DNA of 64,000 nucleotides from Marinarcus sediminis (GTDB lineage Bacteria > Campylobacterota > Campylobacteria > Campylobacterales > Arcobacteraceae), in assembly GCF_048571275.1 (NCBI RefSeq), contig NZ_CP182357.1:620001-684000 (forward strand). The letters run 5' to 3'. The notes under the pieces were generated by a model. It was not told the origin of the DNA. It made no database searches and saw only the letters and a list, made by a program, of their open reading frames with translations. Below, piece by piece: positions 25,407-35,344 of the stretch. Each line of letters begins with the position of its first letter. Within the stretch, counting starts at the first letter, position 1. The position numbers and the translations under genes are program-made.

Positions 25407-28400
25407 TTATACATTGTAGTAACTGGCTTCTTTATGTGGCACAATAATCGCGCACGTACTTTGTTCTGGATGAATTTGAAAAGTTTCACTCAACTCAATT
25501 CCAAACTCTTCAGGTTTAAGTAAATCAAAAATCAATCGACTCATCTCTAAATCTGGACACGCAGCATAACCAGGAGAGTATCGGCAACCCACATACTGTT
25601 TCATTTGCACATCATTTAGAGTATGCCCCTCTTTAGAGACAATATCCAAATCCAATCGGACTTGTTTGTGTACAATTTCTGCCAAAGCTTCAGCTAACTC
25701 TACACCTAAACCATGTACATGGTAATACTCTTGAAATTTACCTGCATCGTATAAAGTGCGTTCATAATCACTGATTTTTAACCCCGCACTCACACAAGAA
25801 AATGCAATCACATCGAGCTTATCACTTCTGAAAAAATCCGCAATACATCGGTGAGGCTCTCTTCCTTGTCGTGGAAATTCAAACACTTTAATTGCTTCAT
25901 CTAATGAAGGCAAGTTTTGAGTGCCTTCTTGATTGTTATAAAGATGCTTCTCATCAAAAATATAGAGTTTGTTGTCTTGCGCCAAACAAGGAAAGTAACC
26001 GTACAGCACAATTGGGTCAAACAAGTTTTTATCCAAAAACTCCCCTTTGAGTTTTTCATACGTAGGACGAACGAACTCCTCTTCTTGTTTTAAAAACTTT
26101 TCAGTTGTTAAATCGGCTCGTTTATATCCCCATCGTTGTCTGAATAAAACTCGATGGTTAATCCAATTAAACGCCAACTCTTTATTGAAATTTCTTTCAT
26201 GCAATACATGACGTCCCCAAAAAGGAGGAATCAGTTGTAGCTCACTTCGGCTTGGCATTTTAATTTCATGGTGTGGTGGAATAATCACTTTTTCTTTAAC
26301 TTTGATTTTCTCTTCATCCATTACAACCTCATCGGCTGCTAATTTGGTATTAAAATCACTGTTTTCTATTCGTTGCATCGAAACAACCCCATCAAAAGCG
26401 TCTCGACAATAAAAAATAGGACCATCATAAATGGGTCTACAATAATCGTTAATAAAGGCTTTGGTTAAAGCAGCTCCACCTAAAAGAACCGGAATATCAA
26501 TGCCTTGTCGTTTAAGCTCTTCTAAATTCTCTTTCATCACAGCCGTACTTTTTACGAGCAATCCACTCATCCCAATGGCTTGGGCTTTGTGCTCTTTAAC
26601 AGCAACGATAAAGTCATTGATGTCAGCTTTAATTCCAATGTTAATGACTTTAAATCCATTATTGGATAAAATAATATCGACCAAGTTTTTACCCACATCG
26701 TGCACATCACCTTTAACCGTACCCAAAACTAAAACCGTATCACTGGCTTTTTCCTCTTTGGGCAAATAAGGGTTAAGAGAATCTACCGTAGCTTTCATGG
26801 TTTCCGCGCTTTGCAATACAAAAGGCAGTTGCATTTGCCCTGAACCAAAAAGTTCTCCAATCACTTTCATTCCATCAATTAACCACTCGTTGACAATCAA
26901 TTCAGGTGGAACTTCATGTCTGATCTCTTGGACTAAGGGAAGCAGTCTCTCTTTGTCACCATCTAAAAGCAGTTTTTTAACTTTTTCTTCACTGCTTAAG
27001 GCATTGTACTCATCATCACTTTGTTCCGCAACCGCTTCAATCGTTGAAAAGTGCTCAATGAACTTGAATAAAGGGTCACCATTTTCTTGGTTGTTAAACA
27101 ATAAATCATCACACGCTTTTTTATCCGCTTCACTGATTTTATTCATGGGTAAAATATGCTTAACATTCACAATCGCACTTGTTAAGCCAGCTTGAACACA
27201 ATAGTGTAAAAACATAGAATTTAAATAAATTCTGGCATTGGCACTTAATCCAAAAGAGATGTTTGAAAGTCCCAAAGTGGTACCTACTTCTGGGTGCATT
27301 TGTTGAAACTCTTTAATGGCATTAATGGTTTCAACTGCTGCCGTTCGATACTCATCATCGCCACTTCCAACAGTAAAAACCAACATATCAAAAACCAAAT
27401 CCGTAGGTTTAAAACCATGTAGCTTTACCGCTCGTTGATAGATTCGTTCAGCCACTTCAACTTTTCGTTGAGCACTCTTTGACATACCTATTTCATCGAT
27501 GACCAAACAGACCAAGCTGGCACCAAATCGTTTCGCCAAACGACACACCTCATCAAACTTCTCTTCCCCATCTTCTAAATTGACTGAGTTGATAATGGGT
27601 TTTCCACCAATTTGTTTCAACGCCGTTTCCAACGCTTTTATTTGTGTTGAATCAGGCATTAAAGGCAGTTGTATTTTTTGAGAGTACAAAGCCACCACTT
27701 CATTCATATCTTTGGTTTCATCACGACCTGCAAACCCTACACTCACATCAATAACATGAGCGCCTGCTCGAACTTGTTGTTGCGCAACAGAGAGAGTTCC
27801 TTCGTAATCATTCTCTTTTAAAAGTTCTCGAAACGCCTTACTTCCCGTGGCATTGCTTCGCTCTCCAATCAGTAAGGGAGCGGGTTCTTGCTTTAAAGGA
27901 ACACTCATAAACAATGAAGCTAAAGAGGGTTCACACACACCCGTTGGTGATTTGGGTTTAAGGCCTTTTACCCCATCGGCTAAGGCTTTAATGTGTTGTG
28001 GCGTTGTTCCACAACATCCCCCTAAAAATGAGACTCCAGGTAAATTTAAAAACTCTTTTTGCAGCTCCACAAATTCATTGGGTCCCATTGGATAGTAGGT
28101 ATATCCTCCTCTGTTTTGTGGCAACCCTGCATTGGCATGCACAGAGATATAAAAAGGGCAAACTTCGCTGAGTGTTTTCACATGTTTTGCCACTTGTTTT
28201 GGTCCCGTTCCACAGTTAAATCCCAAGGACAAAATATTAAATGGTTCTAAAATGGTTGCTATGGTTAACGCATCTGTCCCAATAAGCATGGTTCCACTTA
28301 ACTCGATGGTGACTGAAACCATGATAGGAATATGGGGATTCAAATCACTTATGGCATGAAGTCCTGCTTTAATTTGCAAAGGATCTTGACACGTTTCGAG

Positions 28401-28883
28401 TAAAAATATATCAACCCCACCGTCAATCATCCCTTGAGCCATAATTTTATAACCCTCATACATTTCATCATACGTAATGTGACCTAAGCTGGGCAGTTTT
28501 GTTCCAGGACCAATTGAACCCAAAACAAATCGTGGTTTTTCTGGTGTACTGTATTTTTTACACACCTCTTTTGCCAAACTCACTCCCAATTTTGATAACT
28601 CATAAGAGCGGTGTCCGATCCCATATTCATCTAACACCCACGGCATTGAACCAAAGGTATTGGTTGTAATTAAATCGGCATCTGCATTGGCATAAGCACG
28701 GTAAATTTTTTCTAAAACATGAGGAGCAGTGGCATTGAGAAGTTCATTACACCCTTCTAAATCTTCACCGTTTTCACCCAACCACTCTTCTTTAGTAATT
28801 TGAGCTAATTGAAGCTGTGTTCCCATAGCTCCATCAATGATTAAGGCTCTTTGTTTAATGATCTCTTTGATTGTATTTGTCAT
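25407..28883 (-). CDS. metH: Cobalamin-dependent methionine synthase
   Basis: 1158 residues, slightly shorter than E. coli MetH (1227). It transfers a methyl group from methyltetrahydrofolate through cobalamin to homocysteine. Domains in order: homocysteine/zinc barrel (Cys near 223 and GGCCGTT near 287), pterin-binding barrel (IGERSNATGSKAF near 340), cobalamin-binding domain with GDVHDVGKN near 727, and C-terminal SAM-binding reactivation domain with CRYSPGYAACPDL near 1100. All modules are present in one chain. No cobalamin riboswitch fits in the 75-bp leader. LuxS in this window provides its substrate. Confidence 0.96.
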   Translation of the reverse strand: MTNTIKEIIKQRALIIDGAMGTQLQLAQITKEEWLGENGEDLEGCNELLNATAPHVLEKIYRAYANADADLITTNTFGSMPWVLDEYGIGHRSYELSKLGVSLAKEVCKKYSTPEKPRFVLGSIGPGTKLPSLGHITYDEMYEGYKIMAQGMIDGGVDIFLLETCQDPLQIKAGLHAISDLNPHIPIMVSVTIELSGTMLIGTDALTIATILEPFNILSLGFNCGTGPKQVAKHVKTLSEVCPFYISVHANAGLPQNRGGYTYYPMGPNEFVELQKEFLNLPGVSFLGGCCGTTPQHIKALADGVKGLKPKSPTGVCEPSLASLFMSVPLKQEPAPLLIGERSNATGSKAFRELLKENDYEGTLSVAQQQVRAGAHVIDVSVGFAGRDETKDMNEVVALYSQKIQLPLMPDSTQIKALETALKQIGGKPIINSVNLEDGEEKFDEVCRLAKRFGASLVCLVIDEIGMSKSAQRKVEVAERIYQRAVKLHGFKPTDLVFDMLVFTVGSGDDEYRTAAVETINAIKEFQQMHPEVGTTLGLSNISFGLSANARIYLNSMFLHYCVQAGLTSAIVNVKHILPMNKISEADKKACDDLLFNNQENGDPLFKFIEHFSTIEAVAEQSDDEYNALSSEEKVKKLLLDGDKERLLPLVQEIRHEVPPELIVNEWLIDGMKVIGELFGSGQMQLPFVLQSAETMKATVDSLNPYLPKEEKASDTVLVLGTVKGDVHDVGKNLVDIILSNNGFKVINIGIKADINDFIVAVKEHKAQAIGMSGLLVKSTAVMKENLEELKRQGIDIPVLLGGAALTKAFINDYCRPIYDGPIFYCRDAFDGVVSMQRIENSDFNTKLAADEVVMDEEKIKVKEKVIIPPHHEIKMPSRSELQLIPPFWGRHVLHERNFNKELAFNWINHRVLFRQRWGYKRADLTTEKFLKQEEEFVRPTYEKLKGEFLDKNLFDPIVLYGYFPCLAQDNKLYIFDEKHLYNNQEGTQNLPSLDEAIKVFEFPRQGREPHRCIADFFRSDKLDVIAFSCVSAGLKISDYERTLYDAGKFQEYYHVHGLGVELAEALAEIVHKQVRLDLDIVSKEGHTLNDVQMKQYVGCRYSPGYAACPDLEMSRLIFDLLKPEEFGIELSETFQIHPEQSTCAIIVPHKEASYYNV

Positions 28884-28916
28884 ATATTATTCAACTTTGT
28901 ATTGTATTAATCGCAG

Positions 28917-28922
28917 ATTATA
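28917..28922 (-). promoter_or_regulatory. -10 promoter element for metH
   Basis: TATAAT on the minus strand (GGTATAAT), 33 bases upstream of the metH ATG. A TTGACA string lies 10 bases upstream of it, too close to be a normal -35 box. Confidence 0.5.
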
Positions 28923-28958
28923 CCTTTTTCTTTGTCAAAATAAGTTTTAACGGTTTTT

Positions 28959-29561
28959 CTAGTTTTTTTGTACAATGATACGAATAACCGAAGCTTTTCC
29001 GTGATGCCCTTTTCCCTCATCTAAAATCACCTCTTGTTGTACAAGTTTATGAATTTTACTTTGCGTAAAAAGAGCCTCAAAAGAGTTAACATCATACAAT
29101 AAATCCAAATCTTTTGGTCCACCACTGTTGTAGTTAATTTGCTCTTTTGAAAAAAATTCTGCCACAAAAAAACCTTTTGATTTGAGTGCTCCTTCAATGT
29201 AATTAAAGACTTGTTCACGTAAAGGCGATGCCAAATGTAAAAAAGAGGTAATTATGGTACCAAACTTCTTTTTAGGCACCCAATCGTTTAAATCCAAACA
29301 GGTCGTTTTTATAAATACACCCTCTTCTTGTGCAAATGCTTCTAATTTTGCCAATGCCACATCTGAAGCATCCAGTGCCCGAACTTCAAACCCTTTTTTT
29401 GCAAAATGGACTGCATTACGACCTTCTCCTTCGCCCAAGCAGAGCATTCTCTCTTTTTTACTGAAGTTTTTTTCACATGACATTAAAAAAGCATTGGGTT
29501 TTTTACCATAAAAGTACTCTTCAGTCTCAAATTTTTTATTCCAAAACTCTTTTTGTTCCAT
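28959..29561 (-). CDS. Class I SAM-dependent methyltransferase, TehB/thiopurine-like
   Basis: 200 residues. The start resembles small-molecule methyltransferases: FWNKKFETEEYFYGKKPN, then the SAM loop RMLCLGEGEGRNAVHFAKKG (about 38-57) and the acidic residue in VRALDASDVAL. No membrane segment. Such proteins methylate tellurite, thiols or other small molecules; the substrate cannot be read from sequence. It has no close operon partner: metH lies 75 bp downstream on the same strand with its own promoter. Confidence 0.75.
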   Translation of the reverse strand: MEQKEFWNKKFETEEYFYGKKPNAFLMSCEKNFSKKERMLCLGEGEGRNAVHFAKKGFEVRALDASDVALAKLEAFAQEEGVFIKTTCLDLNDWVPKKKFGTIITSFLHLASPLREQVFNYIEGALKSKGFFVAEFFSKEQINYNSGGPKDLDLLYDVNSFEALFTQSKIHKLVQQEVILDEGKGHHGKASVIRIIVQKN

Positions 29562-29647
29562 ACCTACTCTTTATACTAAATTTTATATTTTAATATTGTA
29601 TTGTACAATTAAAAGCTAATAATAAAATAGCATTTTAAAGGTACCCC

Positions 29648-30619
29648 ATGCAATTTAGAAGAATTTTACTTATTTTTTCTTTTTTTATTGTTAATTTTCT
29701 CTTTGCCAATGAATTTGTTTTGTCCCAACAAAAGATAGAAACTGCAAAATACCAAGCAACGTTGAGTTATAAAATAGCTCAAAACTCTCAAAAAGCCGTT
29801 CTTTATATTCATGGATTTAACGATTATTTTTTTAACAAAATGTTTGCAAAAGAGTTTTATGACAATGGCTACTCATTTTTTGCCCTAGATTTACACAACT
29901 ATGGCAGAAATTTAACACCTACTTCTAAACCCTACTATTTTACCCATATAGAAGAATTTGATGATGAGATAACGCAAACCATTGAGTTAATGAAAGAAAA
30001 ATTTGCCATAGAAGATATTACTCTTTATGGTTACTCACAAGGGGGTCTCATAAGTGCCTTATATGCCAACAAATATGGCAATGTCAATCGGCTTATTTTA
30101 GACAGCCCCTTTTTGGATTTTAATTTCAATGCCTTTTTGGAAAATATTGCTCTTCCCGTAGTAGCAAAATTGGGTCAATTTTTTCCAACATTTAAAATAG
30201 AGTCCAATGAACCCAATATCTTTGGGCAATCGTTGCATAAAGATTTTTATGGGGAGTGGGATTTTGATACTCATTTAAAAAGTACTCAAACCAATGCACC
30301 CATTTATTTAGGTTGGATCAATGCCATTTATCAAGCTCAAAAAAAGATACATAAAGGCATTGATATTAATTTGCCCATATTATGTCTCTACTCGTCGATG
30401 TCTCAACCCTCGTCCTCAGAAAAAAAATTTCATCATAGCAGTGATATTGTTTTAAGTGTAAAAGATATAAAAAAGTATTCACAAAATTTAAATAAAAACA
30501 AAAAGTTAACTCAACACGTTGAAATCAAAAATGCCATGCATGGCGTTATTTTTTCACAAAAAGATGTCAGAAATGAAGCCTATAAAATCATATTTAATTG
30601 GCTCAATAGCAAATCTTAA
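29648..30619 (+). CDS. Secreted alpha/beta hydrolase (monoacylglycerol-lipase-like)
   Basis: 323 residues with a signal peptide (hydrophobic ILLIFSFFIVNFLFA, cleavage after about residue 21). The mature part has the Hydrolase_4 fold: oxyanion region LYIHGFNDYFF, nucleophile Ser in GYSQGG, and a C-terminal His in NAMHGVIFS; the acid is probably in a loop before it. It would act in the periplasm or outer envelope on esters or lipids. It is followed after 44 bp by the CsgG-type lipoprotein gene, with which it may share a transcript. Confidence 0.75.
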   Translation: MQFRRILLIFSFFIVNFLFANEFVLSQQKIETAKYQATLSYKIAQNSQKAVLYIHGFNDYFFNKMFAKEFYDNGYSFFALDLHNYGRNLTPTSKPYYFTHIEEFDDEITQTIELMKEKFAIEDITLYGYSQGGLISALYANKYGNVNRLILDSPFLDFNFNAFLENIALPVVAKLGQFFPTFKIESNEPNIFGQSLHKDFYGEWDFDTHLKSTQTNAPIYLGWINAIYQAQKKIHKGIDINLPILCLYSSMSQPSSSEKKFHHSSDIVLSVKDIKKYSQNLNKNKKLTQHVEIKNAMHGVIFSQKDVRNEAYKIIFNWLNSKS

Positions 30620-30663
30620 TCGTTTTTTTGTTACTCTTTTGAGTTAATTTTAAAGGAATTTTA

Positions 30664-31839
30664 ATGGAAATTTCAACATTTACGAAAAATTTACTCATCT
30701 GCACAACCACTCTTGTCTTACTCTCAGGCTGTGCAACAAATGAATTAAATCCAACACAATACTCTTCAAATATCACTGATAAAATCACTGTTCCAGAAGC
30801 GTGTAAAAATCAATATGAAAATGCCTTCCCTACCGTTGCCGTGATGAATTTTACAAATAATTCAACCTTTGGAAAAGCAGAAGTGTACACCTCAAGCACC
30901 ACAAAAAGAGGAAGTGCACTGGCTGGAATTGTTGCCAATGGCTCAGGAATCGGATTGGGCGTTGCCAAAGGTTCTAAAAAAAATACCATCAATATCAAAC
31001 GAGCCGTTGATGCAAAACTTTCAGAAACACTCACCCCTCTTTTAGAATCAAAAGTTTCAAAACTGGGTGCAGTGAAATTAATTGCCAGAAACGATTTGGC
31101 GAAAATCAATGAAGAGTTAAAACTGCAAGACTCAGGTCTGCTTGACCCTTCAACTACCGTTGAATTTGGAAAAATATCAGGCGTAAAATATATTGTAACG
31201 GGATCAATTGATAACGTGGAAATCAACAACAGAAGCAATGAAGGTGCTGCCATTGCTGTCAATAATGCAACCAGTCGAAGCAACAATGATACAGTAAAAA
31301 TAGTGGGCTTAATTGGAAGAGTTTTGACCTCTTTTACCGATGGATTACTGATTAAAACCACAACAACCATTAAAATATTGGATGTCAGCACAGGAAAAAT
31401 TATCTACTCACAAACATTCATTGATGATGTCAATGTTGGAAAATTTGCGAATCCTACTTACGATATTTATATTGGTGGCATCAAAGCTGCTATCATTAAC
31501 TCTTTGGAAGAAATCAATGGCGATTTTACAAAACATTTCAAAATCAAAGGGTATATTACAAAAATAAAAAGCAATGGCAGTGATGAAATTGTGCAAGTGA
31601 ATATTGGTAAAAAATACCATGTGCACGAAAATCAAATCTTTAATGTCTACTCTTTTGAAGAGAATATTGACCCCCTTACTGGAAAAATAACTTGCGATAA
31701 AATTCAAATGCCAATCAAACTTAAAGCCAGTCAACAAATCAATGATTTTCACAGTTGGTTCAGTGTTGAAGAAAAACATGCCGATTTAAAACTGCTGCAA
31801 CTTGTAGAAGAAGCCGATGAAGAGGATGGACTATTTTAA
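30664..31839 (+). CDS. CsgG-family outer-membrane lipoprotein
   Basis: 391 residues. Residues 1-23 form a lipoprotein signal with lipobox LLSGC. The core (about 50-265) follows the CsgG/HfaB pattern: FPTVAVMNFTN, a helix ending in KLIARNDLAKINEE, and GVKYIVTGSID. In CsgG proteins this fold makes an oligomeric outer-membrane pore for curli, but no curli genes are present, and many CsgG relatives have other roles. A C-terminal extension of about 100 residues ends in an acidic tail. It overlaps the following LPP20-type lipoprotein gene by one base, so the two are coupled. Confidence 0.75.
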   Translation: MEISTFTKNLLICTTTLVLLSGCATNELNPTQYSSNITDKITVPEACKNQYENAFPTVAVMNFTNNSTFGKAEVYTSSTTKRGSALAGIVANGSGIGLGVAKGSKKNTINIKRAVDAKLSETLTPLLESKVSKLGAVKLIARNDLAKINEELKLQDSGLLDPSTTVEFGKISGVKYIVTGSIDNVEINNRSNEGAAIAVNNATSRSNNDTVKIVGLIGRVLTSFTDGLLIKTTTTIKILDVSTGKIIYSQTFIDDVNVGKFANPTYDIYIGGIKAAIINSLEEINGDFTKHFKIKGYITKIKSNGSDEIVQVNIGKKYHVHENQIFNVYSFEENIDPLTGKITCDKIQMPIKLKASQQINDFHSWFSVEEKHADLKLLQLVEEADEEDGLF

Positions 31840-32837
31840 TGTGCTTAACTTATAAAAAATGGGCAATTATTGCCTCAATGCTTTTTTTGTTCACTGGTTG
31901 TGTTCAAATGCCTTTGATGAAAAAGGAAACCGCACAAGTGCCACAATGGTATCTGAATGCACCTGCAAACACCTCTGCTTATCTTTATGGAACGGGGGAA
32001 GGCACTTCATTGCAAAGTGCAAAAAGTGCTGCATTAAATGATATGTCAGGACGATTGAGTGTGCAAGTAAGCTCCTCATTAAACCAAACAACCACCACTT
32101 CTCGAAACAATTCGGGTGAAAATGGGTACAATAAAGAGGTAACTCAAAATATCAATATTGCCGTTCAAAACATCAACTTTACCAATGCAGTAATAGAAAA
32201 AACCATCACCCTAGGTAACTCGTTTTTTGTCTTAATGAAGGTCAATCGACAAGAACTTTTTAATCAAACCAAACAAGAGTTTGATATGACCAACAGACGA
32301 ATTAACGACTTATTAGAAGTTTCTAATGTACAACCGATACTTGAACAAATTTATACTTTACAAAATCTGCAACCTGTTCTACTTGAAGCAAAAAATCAAG
32401 CTTCAGTATTAAAAGCGTTAAACAATGGCTTTGATGAAAGCAGTTATTTTCACCACTATTCAAGAATTGAAAACTCCTTGGTTACCTCAAAAGCTGCCGT
32501 AAAAATAAAAATTGCTACAAATTTACAAAGCAGCTATTTTGCCGATGAATTTATTGATGAGTTAAATAAAAATGAGTATAAAATTGTCAGCAGCAATGAA
32601 AATGTAAAAATTACCCTAAACAATAAAGTCAACTACTCAACAGCCATGGGGTGGAAAATTGCAAAAGTGGCGACAACCATTTCCGTCATTTCCAATGGTA
32701 AAATCATTTCAAACAATATTATCAACAGTGTGGGAAGATCAACTTCATCTGAAATAAATGCCGTAATGAGTGCCTCAAAAGATTTTAAACTCCAACTGCT
32801 CAAAAAAGGGTTAGATTCAATTTTATTTAATAAATAA
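31839..32837 (+). CDS. LPP20-family lipoprotein
   Basis: 332 residues. The lipoprotein signal ends in LFLFTGC (Cys about residue 22). PQWYLNAPANTSAYLYGTGEG followed by SLQSAKSAALNDMSGRLSVQV is the LPP20 signature (a lipoprotein family that includes FlgP and Helicobacter Lpp20); the region after residue 180 is extra and of unknown fold. It starts at the overlapping TAATG of the CsgG-type gene. A shorter LPP20 paralogue is at 54745. An outer-membrane complex with the CsgG-type protein is inference. Confidence 0.75.
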   Translation: MCLTYKKWAIIASMLFLFTGCVQMPLMKKETAQVPQWYLNAPANTSAYLYGTGEGTSLQSAKSAALNDMSGRLSVQVSSSLNQTTTTSRNNSGENGYNKEVTQNINIAVQNINFTNAVIEKTITLGNSFFVLMKVNRQELFNQTKQEFDMTNRRINDLLEVSNVQPILEQIYTLQNLQPVLLEAKNQASVLKALNNGFDESSYFHHYSRIENSLVTSKAAVKIKIATNLQSSYFADEFIDELNKNEYKIVSSNENVKITLNNKVNYSTAMGWKIAKVATTISVISNGKIISNNIINSVGRSTSSEINAVMSASKDFKLQLLKKGLDSILFNK

Positions 32838-32904
32838 ATTTTTCACTTTTGTTTAATTAAAACTTCGCTAGACTATTACTTAAAATTCAATTTAGGAAAT
32901 AATA

Positions 32905-33825
32905 ATGACCGAAGCAAAATACATCTGGATGGATGGAGAATTTAAAAACTGGCACGATGCTACTACACACGTATTAAGCCACACGCTTCATTATGGTAAT
33001 GGTGCTATTGAAGGAACCAAAGCATACAAAACAGTTGATGGAAGATGTGCAATATTCAAACTTCCAGAACACACAAAAAGATTGATTAATTCTGCAAAAA
33101 TGACGCTGATTACTGTCCCTTATACAATGGATGAGTTAAACAAAGTTCAAGTTGAACTGTTACAAAAAAATGAACTGTTTAATGGTGCTTATATAAGACC
33201 TTTAGTTTATTTAGGTTATGGTGTGATGGGTCTGTACCATAAAGATGCTCCTGTACAAGTATCTGTAGCTGCTTGGGAATGGGGTGCATATTTGGGTGAT
33301 GAAGGGCTTAAAAAAGGTGTTAGAGTTAAAATTGCATCTATGACACGAACTCCAAATACTTCAGGTATGGGAAAAGCCAAAGCAGTTGCAAACTATCTGA
33401 ACTCACAAATGGCAAAATTTGAAGCCGTTGAAGCGGGCTATGATGAAGCACTATTAAGAGATGATCAAGGATATATTGCTGAAGCCAGTGGGGCTTGTTT
33501 CTTTATTGTTCGAGACGGTGTTGTTATCACACCTCCAAATGATAACTCATTGGAATCAATCACACAAGCAACGGTTATTGATCTTGCAAAAGATTTAGGA
33601 TATGAAGTACTCAGAAGAAGAATTACACGAGAAGAGATATATATTGCTGATGAAGCATTTTTTACTGGAACTGCCGTTGAAGTAACGCCTATTAGAGAAG
33701 TTGATTGTAGAATCATTGGTGCAGGGCAAAGAGGTCCTGTTACAGAAAAACTACAAACTGCTTACTTTGACGCTGTATCTGGTAAAAATGAAAAGTATTT
33801 AAAACACTTAACCTACGTAAACTAA
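32905..33825 (+). CDS. ilvE: Branched-chain amino-acid aminotransferase
   Basis: 306-residue class IV PLP aminotransferase. It begins with YIWMDGEF and HTLHYGNGAIEGTKAY, the usual IlvE N terminus. The PLP lysine lies in GKAKAVANYLNSQ, and the EASGACFFIV and FFTGTAVEVTPI segments hold the cofactor phosphate. It makes valine, leucine and isoleucine from their keto acids. GGAAAT precedes the start. It is followed after 10 bases by an SPFH-protein gene, probably cotranscribed. Confidence 0.92.
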   Translation: MTEAKYIWMDGEFKNWHDATTHVLSHTLHYGNGAIEGTKAYKTVDGRCAIFKLPEHTKRLINSAKMTLITVPYTMDELNKVQVELLQKNELFNGAYIRPLVYLGYGVMGLYHKDAPVQVSVAAWEWGAYLGDEGLKKGVRVKIASMTRTPNTSGMGKAKAVANYLNSQMAKFEAVEAGYDEALLRDDQGYIAEASGACFFIVRDGVVITPPNDNSLESITQATVIDLAKDLGYEVLRRRITREEIYIADEAFFTGTAVEVTPIREVDCRIIGAGQRGPVTEKLQTAYFDAVSGKNEKYLKHLTYVN

Positions 33826-33835
33826 GGAAAATATA

Positions 33836-34915
33836 ATGCCTATAGACAATGACTATTTTAAGAATAGACAAAAACAGAGCGGTGGAGGAAATGGTGGCGA
33901 TGGTGGAAACTATCAGCCCCCTTTTGAAACACCTGAATTTTTAAAAAATTTGGGTAAAAAAGCTGGAGTAATCTATGCTGTTGTAATTATTATTGCAATT
34001 ATGTTTATTGCAAAACCATTTGTGATTATTGAATCAGGACAAGTGGGAATTAAAGTAACTGCAGGTAAATATGACAATATGCCTTTGACTCCAGGATTTC
34101 ACTTATACATTCCTGTCGTTCAAAAAGTGATTGTAATTGATACAAAAGTACGATTAATTAACTACAGCAGTGTAGAACAAATGGGTGGATTTGATTCGGG
34201 AATTAAACTCAATCCTGCCATTAACATTCTTGATGCCAGAGGCTTACCTGTCTCAATTGAATTGACTGTTCAATACAGACTAACTGCCGATGGTGCACCA
34301 ACAACCATTGCAAACTGGGGACTTTCTTGGGAAGAGAAAATCATTAACCCTGTTGTAAGAGACATTGTAAGAAATGTTGTTGGAACATACACAGCAGAAG
34401 AGTTACCAACTAAAAGAAATGAAATTGCCGTTAAAATTGAAGATGGTATTCGAGCCAACATCAATAATTTACAAGGTACTCCTGTTTCACTTCTGTCTGT
34501 TCAGTTAAGAGAAATTGGTCTTCCCGTTAAAATTAAAGAACAAATTGAGCGAGTTCAAATTGCAAATCAAGAGTCTGAACGAGTAAAATATGAAGTTCAA
34601 AGAACAAAACAAGAAGCTGAAAAAAGAGCCGCAAAAGCCACTGGAGATGCAGAAGCCAACAGAATTGAAGCCAAAGGTCGTGCAGATGCTGTAACCATTG
34701 AAGCGAAAGCTCAAGCCTCTGCCAATAAAGCCATTGCGGAATCTTTAACAACCAATTTACTTAAAATGCAACAAATTGAAGTTCAAGGTAAATTTAACGA
34801 CGCACTTCGTGAAAACAAAGATGCAAAAATTTTCCTAACACCAGGTGGTTCAACTCCAAATATTTGGGTTGATACTAAAGACAGAGCCAGAGATACGGCC
34901 GTTAATAGTAAATAA
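33836..34915 (+). CDS. SPFH/band 7 (prohibitin-like) membrane protein
   Basis: 359 residues. An N-terminal glycine-rich cytosolic segment (GGGNGGDGGN) is followed by one membrane helix (about 43-62) and the SPFH domain (about 65-240; VKVTAGKYDNMPLTPGFH-like start). A long Ala/Glu/Lys-rich coiled coil follows (about 235-310). Such proteins oligomerise in membranes and regulate proteases or microdomains, as HflK does. There is no partner HflC gene here, so it is not called HflK. An intrinsic terminator follows at 34916. Confidence 0.82.
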   Translation: MPIDNDYFKNRQKQSGGGNGGDGGNYQPPFETPEFLKNLGKKAGVIYAVVIIIAIMFIAKPFVIIESGQVGIKVTAGKYDNMPLTPGFHLYIPVVQKVIVIDTKVRLINYSSVEQMGGFDSGIKLNPAINILDARGLPVSIELTVQYRLTADGAPTTIANWGLSWEEKIINPVVRDIVRNVVGTYTAEELPTKRNEIAVKIEDGIRANINNLQGTPVSLLSVQLREIGLPVKIKEQIERVQIANQESERVKYEVQRTKQEAEKRAAKATGDAEANRIEAKGRADAVTIEAKAQASANKAIAESLTTNLLKMQQIEVQGKFNDALRENKDAKIFLTPGGSTPNIWVDTKDRARDTAVNSK

Positions 34916-34942
34916 AAAAAGAGCAGAACTTCTGCTCTTTTT
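34916..34942 (+). terminator. Intrinsic terminator after the SPFH gene
   Basis: AAAAAGAGCAGAA / TTCTGCTCTTTTT around a single central C; stem 34916-34928 / 34930-34942, ending in a T run. The next start codon comes three bases later, so the downstream gene depends on read-through or on a promoter within this sequence. Confidence 0.8.
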
Positions 34943-34945
34943 AAT

Positions 34946-35335
34946 ATGATGATCAGAAATATTTTAATTTCAGTTTTATTTATTTGTCTTTTTATTTTGT
35001 ATTATCAAAACAGACAGCTTGCTGATTACTCCGATATAGTGGAAAATGAAAACAATACCTTAAAACTAAAAATCAATACGTTGCTTCAACAAAATAAGAA
35101 TTTATCTCTTAAATATTTGTCACCATTATATAAAGAAGACAGATTTTACAGTGAACTTCCTTACCGATACCAATGGTATTTAGAAGAAAACTACCATCAT
35201 ATCAATAATTATGTCACAGAGGATTCCAACAGTTTAGAAGAGTTTTACAACAGCTTGGATATTTTGCCTGAGATTATTTATGATAAAGAGAAAGAAAATT
35301 TAACAATAAAATTTCAAATGAAAAAAAATTTTTAA
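34946..35335 (+). CDS. Hypothetical membrane-anchored protein
   Basis: 129 residues. One membrane helix at about 4-21 near the N terminus is followed by a coiled-coil-like stretch (VENENNTLKLKINTLLQQNK, about 33-52) and an acidic C-terminal domain. This resembles small bitopic proteins with an exported coiled coil. I do not recognise a family. It starts three bases after the terminator of the SPFH gene and ends 9 bases before hisIE. No Shine-Dalgarno is evident because the terminator T run occupies the space; ATG 34949 is an alternative. Confidence 0.6.
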   Translation: MMIRNILISVLFICLFILYYQNRQLADYSDIVENENNTLKLKINTLLQQNKNLSLKYLSPLYKEDRFYSELPYRYQWYLEENYHHINNYVTEDSNSLEEFYNSLDILPEIIYDKEKENLTIKFQMKKNF

Positions 35336-35344
35336 GGAGAGACA

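Noticed and set aside
28884..28958. Cobalamin riboswitch upstream of metH
   Set aside because: The gap is only 75 bases and holds a plain -10 promoter; there is no room for the aptamer.
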